Of a DNA stretch of 64,000 bases, positions 7,798 through 17,200 are shown in pieces. The position numbers and the translations under genes are program-made. Source of the DNA: a virus; IMG/VR virus record IMGVR_UViG_3300010389_000003, positions 1 through 64,000 of that record. One strand, given 5' to 3'. The notes beneath the pieces were generated by a model, which made no database searches, was not told where the DNA came from, and saw only the letters and a program-made list of their open reading frames with translations. Each line of letters opens with the position of its first letter. The first letter of the stretch is position 1.

Positions 7798-8466
7798 ATG
7801 GCAGGCTTTCAGAGTGGTCCAACACAGGTTGGGCAATACACCAATACATACACGACCTTCTCGGGTTCAGACATCGTTGCCTCATTCGGTGGCGTAACAG
7901 TCGGTAACCTAATGGGTATCACCTGGTCAGTCACCAGGGAGAAGGCTCCGATTTACACCATGGGTAGCCCCAACCCCCGCTCCTTCTCAAGAGGTAAGCG
8001 CGGTATTGCTGGCTCACTTATCTTCATGGTGTTTGATCGTCCTTCACTTTACACTATGCTTCTCAAGAACGCAGATAATGATGACATCAAGTACTACACC
8101 CGCTCCAATAACATAGTTCCAGGAATGGCTACGAACGGATCGGTATCCTATCGCGGTATCACCCCAGTTGGTGATGGTAACGATGGAGCGCTAGACGTAA
8201 TTGCTGCATTCCCCCACTACTCAGATCAGATTCCTCCGTTTGACGTAACCGTTACATTTGCTAACGAATATGGTCAAGCAGCCGTTCGCAACATTTACGG
8301 CGTTGAGCTTCTGAACGAAGGTTCCGGTGCGTCCATGGATGACATCGTGATCGAAGAAACAATGACCTATGTGGCTCGCGAAGTAGGACCCATGGTCGCC
8401 CTTAAGGGTCCACGCGATGCAAACTTTAGCGAGAATGCTCTCGAGTCTGATATTGTCACACCGTAA
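7798..8466 (+). CDS. Major tail tube protein (tube paralogue 1)
   Basis: 222 residues from ATG 7798 (AAGGAG upstream). Tube-like features: FSGSDIVASFGGVTVGNLMGITWSV at the start of the beta-barrel, then REKAPIYTMGSPNPRSFSRG, GSLIFMVFDR, and a QIPPFDVTVTFANEYG strand-turn. A VIEETMTYVARE segment leads to the end. The same elements occur in order in the next gene. Regular codon choices and an elaborate leader suggest strong expression, as expected for the tube built inside the sheath. It is followed by stem-loops that would favour its mRNA over downstream genes. Some contractile systems use several tube-like proteins, so the exact share of this one is inferred. Confidence 0.75.
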   Translation: MAGFQSGPTQVGQYTNTYTTFSGSDIVASFGGVTVGNLMGITWSVTREKAPIYTMGSPNPRSFSRGKRGIAGSLIFMVFDRPSLYTMLLKNADNDDIKYYTRSNNIVPGMATNGSVSYRGITPVGDGNDGALDVIAAFPHYSDQIPPFDVTVTFANEYGQAAVRNIYGVELLNEGSGASMDDIVIEETMTYVAREVGPMVALKGPRDANFSENALESDIVTP

Positions 8467-8473
8467 TTAGAAA

Positions 8474-8492
8474 CACGTAACTCTATTACGTG
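8474..8492 (+). promoter_or_regulatory. Stem-loop after tail tube gene
   Basis: CACGTAA (8474-8480) and TTACGTG (8486-8492) form a perfect 7-bp stem with a 5-base loop, just upstream of the terminator hairpin. It may protect the 3' end of the tube mRNA. Confidence 0.5.
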
Positions 8493-8498
8493 AATGAA

Positions 8499-8532
8499 GG
8501 GGCGATCTACCAAGTTGTAGGCGCCCCTTTTC
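8499..8532 (+). terminator. Intrinsic terminator between tube paralogues 1 and 2
   Basis: GGGGCG (8499-8504) pairs with CGCCCC (8522-8527). The stem extends inward as CTAC/GTAG (8507-8510 with 8517-8520) and outward as AA/TT, followed by TTTT. It is probably a partial terminator that lowers expression of the downstream paralogue, since no new promoter is evident. Confidence 0.7.
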
Positions 8533-8548
8533 ATTTTAGGAGATTAAA

Positions 8549-9208
8549 TTGTCTGAATCCCCGATAGACTTTAGCAGTGATCTGGTAGCACCAGATGGGA
8601 ACCCAGCACCACGCGGTGCTTTCGATTCACCAAACACTATTGTGTTCGACAAGCTTTCTGAGTCCAACCCCTATGTGACATATTCGGGTGCGGACATTGT
8701 CGCAACCATGAACCTCCCGGGTGGAGAGACCATTGTCCTTGGGGAACTTCAGACCCTTTCATATTCCATACACAGAGAGAATACCCCGGTTCGACTTCTC
8801 GGCCATGCTGCACCTGTAAGCTTTGTAAAGGGCACGAGGACAATAGCCGGGTCACTTATTTTCACCGTATTCAATAGTTATGCTTTCTATAGAATAGCAT
8901 GCATGAGAAATCATGTTAGCAAGGGATTTTATCATTTGGCTGATCAGCTTCCCCCATTTGATATTACCTTGACGTTTGTAAATGAATACGGATCATTTTC
9001 AACCATGAGGATATTAGGCTTATCGATTATTGACGAAGGTGGTACAATGTCCATTGATGACCTAATCACCGAGCAGACATTCACCTATGTTGCAAGAGCC
9101 ATACAGCCAATGACATCGTTCGTTCCCGAAACCATCAGAGAACAAGCTGGCGATCGTTCAGTTGCTAGTAACAGGATAACCAATCAAACAATTATTGAGG
9201 TTCTATAA
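8549..9208 (+). CDS. Tail tube-like protein (paralogue 2)
   Basis: 219 residues, beginning at a rare TTG start (8549) with AGGAG at 8538-8542 six bases upstream. It parallels the 7798 protein element by element: YSGADIVATM against FSGSDIVASF, GSLIFTVF against GSLIFMVF, and QLPPFDITLTFVNEYG against QIPPFDVTVTFANEYG. ITEQTFTYVARAI then matches IEETMTYVAREV. It has ~30 extra residues at the N-terminus and lacks the mid-protein loop. Expression is probably much lower, because of the terminator just upstream and the TTG start. It may cap or initiate the tube or be a minor tube ring; no direct evidence for which. Confidence 0.65.
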   Translation: MSESPIDFSSDLVAPDGNPAPRGAFDSPNTIVFDKLSESNPYVTYSGADIVATMNLPGGETIVLGELQTLSYSIHRENTPVRLLGHAAPVSFVKGTRTIAGSLIFTVFNSYAFYRIACMRNHVSKGFYHLADQLPPFDITLTFVNEYGSFSTMRILGLSIIDEGGTMSIDDLITEQTFTYVARAIQPMTSFVPETIREQAGDRSVASNRITNQTIIEVL

Positions 9209-10137
9209 TGACCATAGACGACTACAATAGTAGAGCCGAAAGAACACGCAGCTCCAGCAGTCCCGGTCCTCTGCCCGTTATCAGTAGGTCGGGCGACGGT
9301 CGACTTCCTGTTGAAGAATGGGACAACACATGGTCCGGCATCACGCCATCTGACAGAGGCGTCTTTGAGTACTATGATTACTTCTTTACGGGGGAAGATG
9401 TTAAAGTATTCGTAGAGGGCGTTGAACCCCCGGATTCCGATGCTAACATCCCAATCATAGAGTTTGCATTCAAGATCACTCAACAGAAATCACCATTGTA
9501 TGGCTTTTGGAGCTACACCTATGACGCAATGCTGAGGGGAACTCGTATTGTTAACGGTGTCATGCGCATTGCAACTCAAAATACTGGATATATGACACGT
9601 CTGTTGACAAAAGCAGCTGAAGCGCGGTCTTCGGGTAAATGGGATTACGTGATTCGAGGTCTAGATTCAGATGAAGAGAATATCAAAAGATACTGGGATA
9701 ACAACATCGAGCCCGATAAAGTTCAAAACCAAAACATATTCTCTGTTCACCCTCCCTTCAATTTTGTGGTAATATATGGTATAGATTCATTAAGCGCATG
9801 TTTAGCACCCAGCCCAAAGATCAATCAGTATGTCGTAGACAAGTATGCTTCGGGGTTTGGTACAACAACTAGTGATATGAATCATAAAATCATAGAAATG
9901 GATCAAGAACACAATACGATGAGGCGAGTAATCGAAGGGGTAGAAATCACAGACATGCAGGTGGAGTATTCACCAAACGGTCAGGTTTGCGCAGAACTAT
10001 ATTCGTTCTTGGCAAAGGATACCTACTCACCTAAGGCGCGTAAGACCAACAAGGTCAATTACGGAAACGTAGATATCCCAAGTGCTGGTGGTTATCAAAT
10101 CGGAACCGCTGCAGTAGAATCCAATCCAGAAGGTTAG
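9208..10137 (+). CDS. Tail tube-like protein (divergent paralogue 3)
   Basis: 309 residues; the start overlaps the previous stop as TAATG (9208), implying translational coupling. A charged N-terminal ~45 residues precede a region resembling the tube paralogues: YYDYFFTGEDVKVFVEG for the first strand, FAFKITQQKSPLYGFWS for the 'REKAP' turn, and a HPPFNFVVIYG strand for 'PPFD'. The end is expanded with an extra segment around residues 200-255 and then VEYSPNGQVCAELYSFLAKD. It is probably a tube-baseplate adaptor or a minor tube protein. Paralogy is weaker here than between the first two. Confidence 0.5.
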   Translation: MTIDDYNSRAERTRSSSSPGPLPVISRSGDGRLPVEEWDNTWSGITPSDRGVFEYYDYFFTGEDVKVFVEGVEPPDSDANIPIIEFAFKITQQKSPLYGFWSYTYDAMLRGTRIVNGVMRIATQNTGYMTRLLTKAAEARSSGKWDYVIRGLDSDEENIKRYWDNNIEPDKVQNQNIFSVHPPFNFVVIYGIDSLSACLAPSPKINQYVVDKYASGFGTTTSDMNHKIIEMDQEHNTMRRVIEGVEITDMQVEYSPNGQVCAELYSFLAKDTYSPKARKTNKVNYGNVDIPSAGGYQIGTAAVESNPEG

Positions 10138-10147
10138 GAGTTAGAAT

Positions 10148-10651
10148 ATGAAGGTAAGTATGGCAGAAGATATGATAGATGATGATGACATCATTGACGA
10201 TGAAGAAATTCAAGATGAACTAGGAGAATTGGAAGATGAAGAATCACTTGAGCAATTTGAAGACGAAGGTACTCCAGTCGAAGATTTGGAGCCTACTGAC
10301 GAGATTTGGCCAGGCGGTCCGACAGCTGCGCAGATTATAGCCTGGAAAGAACAGTTTGGTGACGTGTTCGTTTCCTCGTTCACGCCGGAGCATCATGTTG
10401 TTTGGCGTACGATGAATCGACTAGAATACCGTACACATGTTTCCAACATGGAGCAGATGACGAACTCGGGAACAGTATCTCCAGCAGAGGCTGGTTTGAT
10501 CAACGAGGAAGCCATGTGTGAGATCTGCATCCTTTATCCACCGTTCAACAGTGCCTCACTTCCGGCGGAGCTTGCTGGTATGCCCTCAGCGCTCTCACAA
10601 GACATTGTGGAGGCATCCGGGTTCGTGGCCCTAGAGGTGCGCAAGTTGTAA
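10148..10651 (+). CDS. Putative tail assembly chaperone A
   Basis: 167 residues from ATG 10148 (AGGAG 10136-10140). The first ~50 residues are almost entirely Asp/Glu. The rest carries IIAWKEQFGDVFVSSF, a TMNRLEYRTHV segment, then CEICILYPPFNSASLPAELAG. The 10651 gene repeats this layout, so the two are paralogues. Position between tube and giant tail genes is that of the tail assembly chaperones that coat the tape measure protein. The 'W/LKxxxGxVF...F.....WR.MNRLEYR' start is common in such proteins of contractile-tailed phages. The acidic arm is unusual and could mediate transient binding to basic partners. It is likely absent from the mature virion. Confidence 0.55.
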   Translation: MKVSMAEDMIDDDDIIDDEEIQDELGELEDEESLEQFEDEGTPVEDLEPTDEIWPGGPTAAQIIAWKEQFGDVFVSSFTPEHHVVWRTMNRLEYRTHVSNMEQMTNSGTVSPAEAGLINEEAMCEICILYPPFNSASLPAELAGMPSALSQDIVEASGFVALEVRKL

Positions 10652-11256
10652 TGAAGGAACTCACACCAGAGCTTATAATCGAACTGAAGAAAGAGCATGG
10701 TGAGATTTTTCAAATAGACTTTAAAGATCAGCCGATCATTTTTAGAGCACTGACATTTAAAGAGTTCGAAGATCTGGCTATCGAAGAGGGCTATACGAAC
10801 TCAACCGAAAGTGAAGACAGTATAGTCAGGACTGCCCTCCTTTATCCTTCATTGGATGATTTGGACAAACTCGGCGCAGGTCTGATATCTGTATTGGCCG
10901 AAGAAGTGTTGGATGAATCAGCATTTCTTGATACCGAGAAAGCGCGCTCCCTCCTACAGGGGCATAGGGAGATGATGACGGAGGCTAAAGCTTTGGCTGC
11001 GATCTTCATCATTTCCGCAATGCCTGCGTATAAGATAGAAGATCTGGACAATAAGACTTTCAGTGAATTACTATACATGGTGGCAGTAGCTGAAGAAATA
11101 CTAGGTATGCGTTTCCAGTCCGAAAGGGCCGTCTTCATGGAAGAAGGCGGCTCTCCCCTTATGATCCTGGGTATAGAAGAAGACGAAGAGGAGGGAAAAC
11201 AAGGGGGGCAATCAATGGATCCAATAGCGCAGAAGCTTCATCAATCTTTTCAGTAG
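10651..11256 (+). CDS. Putative tail assembly chaperone B (paralogue of A)
   Basis: 201 residues; ATG at 10651 shares a base with the stop of chaperone A (TAATG). IIELKKEHGEIFQIDF, then FRALTFKEFEDLA, LLYPSLDDLDKLGAGL and VLDESAF align in order with chaperone A. A C-terminal acidic/Gln-rich tail has been added. Classical tail chaperones are made as one protein plus a frameshifted extension. Here there are two separate genes with stop/start overlap, and I see no slippery heptamer near the junction. The mechanism may therefore be coupled translation. Function is inferred from order and paralogy. Confidence 0.55.
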   Translation: MKELTPELIIELKKEHGEIFQIDFKDQPIIFRALTFKEFEDLAIEEGYTNSTESEDSIVRTALLYPSLDDLDKLGAGLISVLAEEVLDESAFLDTEKARSLLQGHREMMTEAKALAAIFIISAMPAYKIEDLDNKTFSELLYMVAVAEEILGMRFQSERAVFMEEGGSPLMILGIEEDEEEGKQGGQSMDPIAQKLHQSFQ

Positions 11257-11263
11257 GTAAATA

Positions 11264-14200
11264 ATGGTAGTCAGAAGTGAGGGCCCCCTATATAATATAG
11301 GTTTCGGCCATTATCAAAGACCTCAGACTGATAGGTTCCAAGAAGAAAGCGTCATTGGCCCCAATCAAGAGTCAGGCTTAGTAGCCAAGGCAATGCATGG
11401 CAATCCGGTCATGAGTTTCTTGGCCGCTTCTGCAGCGACTCTCGTCGGCATGGGCGTTGCCGGTAAACTGGTCAAGCAGGGCGGCATAAAGATCGGCATT
11501 GCCGCATCTAATTCCAGCAAGCCTAGAGTGAGAGAGCTGGTCAAGACATTCAGGGATATCCAAGGTACCCTTGACGATATGGAAGGCGTCAGCAGGATTT
11601 TTGCCGACCCTGACGACCCCATGAAGCTTTTTGCCCGAGAGGCCGATGGTTCATACAGGGGCGATACAACTAAGATAGTCAGGGGCTTCCATATCACCCA
11701 GGGCGAACGTGAAGCAGCTCGTGCTGCTGGTGAGAATAAACTCCCTATAGAATGGGGCATAAAAGACGAGATCCAACAGAGGCTAGTGTCACAGGCCAGG
11801 CGCCTGCCTTATGAACTCCCCGCTGCGTACCTTACTCAGCGTGCTGTTGTAGATCCACTTTTTGGCGGCGAAAAAGAGAATGATGTCAATTGGGCTAACC
11901 CAGTAGATGTCATTACAGACTTTGTAGACCAGAGCGTTAAGAACTTGATGTTTATGATCGGCCCATTCGAGGCTGGTCAAGGCGCTGCGGCACATTCATT
12001 CCGTCGTCTTATGACGTACGGCGATGGCATGACAGCCTTCGACCCAAGAACAATGCGCAATGCCAAGACAGCGGTAACGCTGCAGGCATCGATGCAACAG
12101 GTAGGTCATGACGCGTCCAAGTTGATGGACAAAGCGCTCAAGTTCTCTTCACAATTAACCGGCGCATTCGCAACCGGCGTTGAAGAGGCTGCCCGAAAGC
12201 GGGTTGGAGTTGTAGACTTACTGCACCAGATGCGTAATGGTGACTACAAAGCTGCCTTGCGTCAACAAGAGGGTTTGGCTAAGAAGGCTCTTTTTGTTGG
12301 CGACAACATACCCGGAACCCTTGGCGGTATGGTCACCGGTGCGCGTAGAGGCCGAGAGAGGTTCAACGAAATAGGCCAGGGGCACGAAGCCTTCAAGAAG
12401 ATGATGAGGCTGGGTCGAAGGAAATTCGAGGCCACAGCCAGTGAAGCCGAAGTTCGCTCTATCGGCCACACAATGGGTGGGTCCTTTTCTCCCGTAACCT
12501 CATTGGCAGAAGACATCAGGAATATGGGCAGAGGATCCCCAGGTGTCACAGGGAAGGGGTTCACTGGTGATTGGAGTAAGTCAGGCTTCTATAATGATCG
12601 TATTCAGGATGAATATAACAAAAGACTGAAGGATAATCTTCAGAGAAGACTTGAAAATACGATGGAAGACAAGGCGAAGGCCAAGAAATTGGTTGATGAC
12701 TTCGCCGATAGGCACTCTGTCGATATGGCAAGAGCCGAAGATACAAACATCGGCAGACGTCTGCGTATCGGCTTGCAAAGCCCTCCGATAAGTGCCGACT
12801 CCCGAGAGGGTTACGTTTCGCAGTTTGTTGCTAAAACAGGCTTATTCAATAAGGGACAACAAGAGCAGTTATCTAGACACCTTCTTGGTGCGATTGATGA
12901 AACCGATAATATCTTCAGGCCAAAAATCAACAATAAGCAGAACCCCCTCAGGGATAATATAGATAGAGACATCCAGAGACAGTGGCTGCAAGCTTATAAA
13001 AATGACATTCCTGAAATGTCTGCGCATATGTTCGGTAAACGTATGCCCGGATATAACTCGTTTGACATGCGAGTCGGTGGGGCAGACCATGCTTATCTCG
13101 TTGACAAGGCAGCTAAGGTCGCCGGACTTGATGTCAAAGCGGGGGCATCTAAGGAAACCCAGGAAGCCTTCCTCAGGAAGATGGGGCTCAACGCAGATAG
13201 TCCTGAGGTTTTGCGAGGGTTCCTTGTTGGTGAGAAGCAGATTGCCAAGCCTTGGCAGAAAGATGGTTACAACGCATTCGGACTTCGTCAGATCACCAGC
13301 CAGCAGTTCCTTGAGCGTGGTTTGCACGGTGAAGATGATGAGTTAGGGAGGATTATCGGTCACCTCTCAAAGAGTGGCGACGAAAGAATCCAAACAACCA
13401 TGCCTGGTATATACGAAACCAGGGGTGGACACATCCTCAATATCAACAAGGCCAGAAGGTCAGGTAGACGTGCGCTTGACGTACTTGCCAACGAATATAA
13501 GATCCCGATCGTAAACTTCAACCCTCTAGGGCTAGCAAACTACGGTCGTAACCAGGCGATGACTGAAACTTCAGTCCTTTCTTACATCTCTGGCAGCAGT
13601 CGTCAGCCATTTGTTGGTGACTCTGAAGGTGTGGATTTCTACATGATGCTAAGGCGTCATGGTAGAAAGAGCAAGGGCGAAGTAAGGGCATTCTCTAAAA
13701 TGGATCCCGGCAAACCACTTGGCGTATTCCAGCCCACTGCGGCTGGTTCTGTTGGCCTTGCTGGTAGGCAGGCCAGAATCGCTAGCGGAGACCTTGGCAC
13801 CGCTCCACTTAGTGAGGCCCCGTTAGAGGGGACACCCGCACAAAAGGGTAGGCTCAAATCTTTCTTCCTCAGAAACAACGCTGATTACCAGCAGGGCTCT
13901 ATAAAGAGTGTTGGCAATCGTTTCATGGGACGCAATCGTGATGTTAGAAATCCAGTCACGATGGGACGCCTGCTCAGGGGCGAAAAGGTTTCTGATGCCA
14001 GGGGGACCTATCGTCTTGTAGATGGAGAACTGATCAACCTAGATAATGGTAAAGCCGTCGCGTCAAAAGAAGAAGTCACTGATGCCCTGGATGTATTCCA
14101 TAGGTTTGTCAACAAGAACGTTTTCCCCAAATCTCTACATGAGAAAGCGTCAGCAATACCTAGCGCACAAGAAGCGCTAACGAAAGTACGCAATGCGCTT

Positions 14201-17200
14201 TCTTATAGCCCAAAGAGGTCCGGGCAGAAAATCGCCAATAAAAAAGCAGCAATGCTCGCTGGTGAAGACGGCGTCATATCCGTTGGTGACCTAAAGACCG
14301 TAGAGGAGAAAGTATCCTTTGGCAGGGTATTACAAGAGGAGGGTACCGATGAGGTCCAGACACTCTTCAAACAAGGTAGAGCAGAAGAAGCCCGTCGCCT
14401 AAGGCAAGCTCGAGAAACCTTAATTGATAGGCACCTTAAAGATTCATCTGGTCCCGGCTATTGGGATAAGCCGGTTGGAGACAGTAAACAAGGCGCAGGG
14501 TTATCTCGTAGGATCGATGAGTTTACCTCAGACATGCAACAGTACATCCTTATGCGGCAGGGTATATCTGGGCAGAATCAGTTTGCCTCGGTTGTTGCAG
14601 ATCTGGGAACACAGCTGGATGAACTTAGTAGGTCAGGAGTTCTGACCTCAAGCGAGACGGCAGAAGCTTACGCTGCCCTTTTGAGCACGCAGATTCACTA
14701 CGCCAAACTTAAGACCTTCAAGGGATCGAACGATGTCGTAGAGACCGCCGTAAAGGTAATCTCTGGAATACAGGGCGATACTGCAAGGCCTATGCAAAGG
14801 GCCCTTGAGGACGTTGCATCCGGATTGACCGGGGCCACTGGTAGAAACAGCCAAATACTAAACCGTGGCCATCAGATGGCTAGAAGGTATTTAAGCCTCG
14901 CTGACGATTCCTATGAGGGCTTCTCCTATAGTCCATTCGGTAATACAGATATCGTATTGACTCCTAGCCTTGGTCAAGCCTTTAAGCAGGCGGGCGCCAA
15001 GCGAGCCACCAAGAGCGCCCTGGGCGTATCAACATACAGGGATCCTGAAGCCTTCAGTCCCGTTTCCGCATTCAGTTCCCACTTGGTTGACAGGCTAAAC
15101 CGTTACGCCAACGTTTTCGGTGCAGGCCTTGATCCTACCAAGTTCACTGGTCCGATTGACATGTTTGCCAGGGGCATGGTCGGACAAAGGGCCATGCCGC
15201 TTTATGCTGCGGGCGTTACAGGTTTGGCTGCGGATTCCACTCTCGGGGGCCTACTTAACGACAGGGACGAGCAGGGTGATAGAGTCTATGCGCCTTATGT
15301 CCTTGGAAAGGTTGCCACGCCATTTGCCTATGCCCAGGCTGGCATAGCGGGGTTGGTGCCAGGTGGCCAGAATTATGAGCAGGCACGAGCAGACATCTTT
15401 GAAGGTGAAGTGCCAGTTCGGCGCAACCGCTATTGGCCGTTAAATAGAACTCCGTTCAGGGGAGATAGCGTAGAGTACTATCGTCCCAGCTGGTATCGCA
15501 GAATGCAAGCGGGATCAGCATATACCGAATCCGGTTGGGATAACCCAGTAGAAAGAATGCTGTTTGGGCACGACTTCTCTCCATTGCGCCCCTTCGATCC
15601 CTATAGGTTCGAAAAGAAACATGAGCAGGATAGGCCTTATCCTTTGACTGGTGATTATTTCACCGGACCATATGGCCCCGTTACCTCGATCTTGAATGCT
15701 ACTGTTGGCAAGGTTTTGAAGCCGCAAAAAGAAATGCATGAAACCGATACAACAATAGCGCTGAGCATGGGGTATGCACCCGTTGGCGAATCTGGCGCTT
15801 ACTCAACCATTCCTTACGGTATGGCCGGTGGCAGCCTTGGTGCTCAAGGGTCATATAGCGTGCTCAATAGCTTGGGTGGCACCACTGGTGGTGACCTGGC
15901 TGGCGCTAGTATGTCAAGGTACAATAACAATGTACAGACGCCACAGTGGACAGCTCAAGGAATCGTCAGGGACTCTTTGAACACTGCTAACTTCATGTTG
16001 GTCGCTGCCGCAATGGACGGCAATACAATGGGTCCAAATAGCGCAGCTGGAGCATATGGAATACCCAACATGCCCGGTATTATGCCGCCGACAGTCATCC
16101 CCAACTTGACCCCCGTAATGGAGGGTGGATTCCAGATGCACACGCGGGGTGCAGCTTACAGGACTCAGGAGGCCTTGGGTATTTATGGCTTCGGCTTCGG
16201 TGCGGCCAGGACTGCGCTTGGTTTCGGTGATCAGGACTTCACATCCACGGCTCCAGTACTCCAGAATGCAAGTGGAGCTTATAGTCCGACAAGAGCATTC
16301 TGGGACCTTAACATCGGTGGTATCGGTGATGCCCCCTCAGAAACACTGAACCTTAACGTCTCAGAGGTCGTTCGTCGTTTCGTGCCCAAAACGCCATCCG
16401 GCACCAACTTCATTAACCCCATTTCTAATACCATGGGCGTAGAGAACCCATGGCTGCCCGGTGCCAATTACTTCACCGACTTCACCAGAGGCGATCCTTT
16501 CACTAAGATAAAAGAGGGCGAAATAAGACTGCCTGGTCAAGCCTATGAGAGGCTCAATAGGCTCAGCTCCGATGCCTCAGGTAAGTATGGGTTGGTTGAT
16601 CAGCATAAGATACTTGCAAACGTTGCCCCATATTCTCAAGAATTCAAATCACTTGATGCGATGATAGACAGCACCGACCTGTCTCCTTCAGACATGCTCA
16701 AGCTTGAAACAACTCGGATGCAAGTGAAAAGAACAACCCGTAAGAACGAGTTCCACGAATACAGCTACGATCCAAATCAAACAATGAGTGAGAGTCTCAT
16801 AGAGCGCGCCCTGCATATGGATAACATGGTGACGCGCAAGCTTGGTAGACACTCTTCGGCGGTGGAGGATTGGGAAAGGGACAACGTATACGGACCTACG
16901 TTCCAGCAATGGCAGACCCCGGTGGAGAGTTTCCTCAAGCCAATGATTCATGATGCCACCCAAGACAATCCGATCCACGCGGCTGGTCGTGTAGGATTCG
17001 CCATGAGCTTCTTTGGTAGGACACCCACTGCCCGACTTACCGCTTCTGCCGTTGGTGGTCTCAGCGGTGGTCTAGCGGGCTTGTATGGAAATGCTTACGA
17101 AAAGATTACCGGAGACCGTTTCCTGCCGAAAGCAAGAAAAGAGCAAGCAGCACTTGAAGAATACACAGATGTTCTAACCTATATAAAGAATAAGAATTTA

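Noticed and set aside
10600-10660. Programmed -1 frameshift between the chaperone genes
   Set aside because: No X-XXY-YYZ heptamer is visible near the junction and the downstream gene has its own ATG in a TAATG overlap.
13002-13346. 114-codon + strand frame inside the giant tail gene
   Set aside because: Internal alternative frame without ribosome site; the main frame is uninterrupted across it.
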